This document shows positions 62,692-64,000 of a stretch of DNA of 64,000 nt, one piece after another. Within the stretch, counting starts at the first letter, position 1. Each line of letters opens with the position of its first letter. The notes beneath the pieces are model-generated. The model searched no databases, was not told the DNA's origin, and was given only the letters and a program-made list of their open reading frames with translations. Source of the stretch: CAVRUH01 sp963822595 (GTDB taxonomy: Bacteria; Chlamydiota; Chlamydiia; Chlamydiales; Waddliaceae); NCBI GenBank assembly GCA_963822595.1, contig CAWGIG010000001.1, forward strand, positions 992,001 to 1,056,000, given 5' to 3'. The translations under genes and the position numbers were made by a program.

Positions 62692-64000
62692 ATGGGTTCA
62701 GCAATTGGATTTTTTACACCAGTGGCACTAGGAGATCAATCCTCGTTCCTCTTAAAGGCCATTCATGTGTGTGATGATTACTTCTACTTTGGAGGAAAAA
62801 AGTGGGAAGTCATTACAGTATCTGAATCTAATCATTGCTATGTAGAAGAGAAAATTTATAATCGAGCTCTTGGTATCCATATTGCGTTATCCATTTTAAA
62901 GGTGATTAGTATTTTCACAGTTGCTGTGCCTCTCCTCATGCTCATTGGTAAAGCAATCGCCCGTTCAAAGTGTCAGTTCACCACCCAGGAGTTAGCTGAG
63001 AAGGCTACTGTTAAAATTCAATCCGTAGTAAGAGGATTTGTGGCTCGGAAAAAATTTCAAAGAGAATTAGCCGCTACTAAAATCCAATCACATGTAAAAG
63101 GAAGTATTGCCCGGAAAGAATTTCTAGCGCTGAAAGATGTAACAATTAAGGTTCAAAGGCTTTTTAGAGATATGGAGCCAAGAAGAAAATTGGTTGCTCG
63201 TCGCGCAAAAGAAAAGATGACTGCCTTGAAATCCCTCCATGAGTTTGTGAAATCTGAGAAGAATCACTGTCAGGCGATGGTAGAAAATTTGAAAAAGATG
63301 AGGGGTGAGGACTTTAAACAATGTCTTAAAAATCCTGCTGATGAGAGGCTAAATTTGGTTTGCTATCGAATTGAAAAGCATATTGAAGCAAGTAGAGAGC
63401 TGATACAAGAAATGGAAAGATTCGTAGAATATTTAGCTGTAGATTCTTTTGTAGGGGCAACTGAAGAGCTTCTAAGAAAAAGATCCTTTGAGGAATTAAA
63501 AAAGGATGCTATTGGCTTAAGTAAAATTGTCTGCAGTGAGAAATTTATGCGATATTTAGATGAAAAAAATTCGTTAGCAGCATTTAGAAATGATTTTATA
63601 GGTATGCTCAATAATAAAATAAACGAAGAATCCTATAAATCTTTCGATCCTTTCTTTATTATCGGAGCACAGAGAATGATGCGGTATCCTCTCTTATTAG
63701 AGAATACTAAAGGAATTTTAAAAAAATTGGGGTTTGAATTAAAAGATATTGATATAGTCTTAGAAGAAACCAGAGAAAAATCGTTAAAATGCGAAGAATT
63801 ACAAAAGTTTATCAGTGACTTTGACCGTTTTGTAGTGGAAAATGATATTTTATCTAAAGAGAGTTGGAAGGATTGGATCTGGACTAAAAAACATTTGAGA
63901 GAAACTTTCGCTAAGGATCTTGAGACATACATTGAGGCATGCGATATTTTAAATATTAAACCTATTGATAACTTCCCGCCTAATAGTATTGAAGCACTAA
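62692..64000 (+). CDS. IQ-motif and RhoGEF (DH) domain protein, partial
   Basis: The frame is open from ATG 62692 to the right edge (436 residues seen). A hydrophobic segment at residues 61-90 could anchor it in a membrane. Three IQ-like motifs follow: ATVKIQSVVRGFVARKKF (105-122), ATKIQSHVKGSIARKEF (128-144) and a weaker TIKVQRLFRD (151-160). Residues from about 177 resemble a Dbl-homology domain: LHEFVKSEKNHCQAMVENL matches its first conserved helix and QRMMRYPLLLENT (327-339) its most conserved helix. Such proteins activate Rho GTPases, and IQ motifs bind calmodulin. Both partners exist only in the host, so this should be a secreted effector of eukaryotic origin. A PH domain cannot be judged because the gene is cut. 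Confidence 0.85.
   Translation, partial: MGSAIGFFTPVALGDQSSFLLKAIHVCDDYFYFGGKKWEVITVSESNHCYVEEKIYNRALGIHIALSILKVISIFTVAVPLLMLIGKAIARSKCQFTTQELAEKATVKIQSVVRGFVARKKFQRELAATKIQSHVKGSIARKEFLALKDVTIKVQRLFRDMEPRRKLVARRAKEKMTALKSLHEFVKSEKNHCQAMVENLKKMRGEDFKQCLKNPADERLNLVCYRIEKHIEASRELIQEMERFVEYLAVDSFVGATEELLRKRSFEELKKDAIGLSKIVCSEKFMRYLDEKNSLAAFRNDFIGMLNNKINEESYKSFDPFFIIGAQRMMRYPLLLENTKGILKKLGFELKDIDIVLEETREKSLKCEELQKFISDFDRFVVENDILSKESWKDWIWTKKHLRETFAKDLETYIEACDILNIKPIDNFPPNSIEAL

Overview
The window looks like a piece of an environmental (amoeba-associated, Parachlamydiales-type) chlamydial genome. Three things point there. First, several neighbourhoods match those known from Chlamydia: greA with the very long chlamydia-type N-terminal extension, an aspartate/aromatic aminotransferase followed by mreC, and a sufB-sufC-sufD-sufS cluster. 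Second, there is a dense set of eukaryote-like proteins: two F-box paralogues, an F-box/LRR protein, a SET-domain protein, a Fic protein and an IQ-motif/RhoGEF protein. Third, there are several giant proteins of unknown function. No species is named because nothing in the sequence identifies one.

Layout. 1-8412 (minus): a giant gene of the DUF3638-like P-loop type, split over five reading-frame changes and running off the left edge. 8521-8885, 19380-19845 and 42464-42860: three copies of a large palindromic intergenic repeat. 8884-19248 (minus): an intact paralogue of about 3,450 residues lying between two oppositely oriented repeat copies. 29311-19823 (minus): an eight-gene operon for CDP-6-deoxyhexose synthesis (rfbF, rfbG, an rfbC-like epimerase, an SDR), a family 2 glycosyltransferase, a Fic protein, and Wza- and Wzc-like export proteins. 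29424-33133 (plus): tandem F-box paralogues. 38980-33120 (minus): greA, rdgB, a NYN-domain RNase, tRNA-Ala, aminotransferase and mreC. 39088-42460: SET protein, Kef-type antiporter and an unknown gene. 42919-49521 (plus): a 2,200-residue protein with a possible nucleotidyltransferase-like N-terminus. 49599-50798: F-box/LRR protein. 50843-52740: a complete group II intron. 54492-52765 (minus): a protein built from two similar halves. 54865-60884 (plus): sufBCDS, tsaC/sua5 and a YkgJ-type cysteine-cluster protein. 60938-61180: an orphan Phd-like antitoxin. 61181-62300: mostly non-coding, decayed DNA. 62083-64000: a damaged gene and the start of a RhoGEF gene that runs off the right edge.

How it fits together. 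Housekeeping blocks (suf, greA-mreC) alternate with accessory DNA that probably serves the host interaction: ubiquitin-ligase adaptors, histone-methylase-like, Fic and Rho-activator effectors, and surface polysaccharide. Long palindromes sit at many gene ends, and two genes end inside the large repeat. Single-base frame breaks, including one in sufS, which should be essential, mean that either gene decay or assembly indels must be considered for every split gene.
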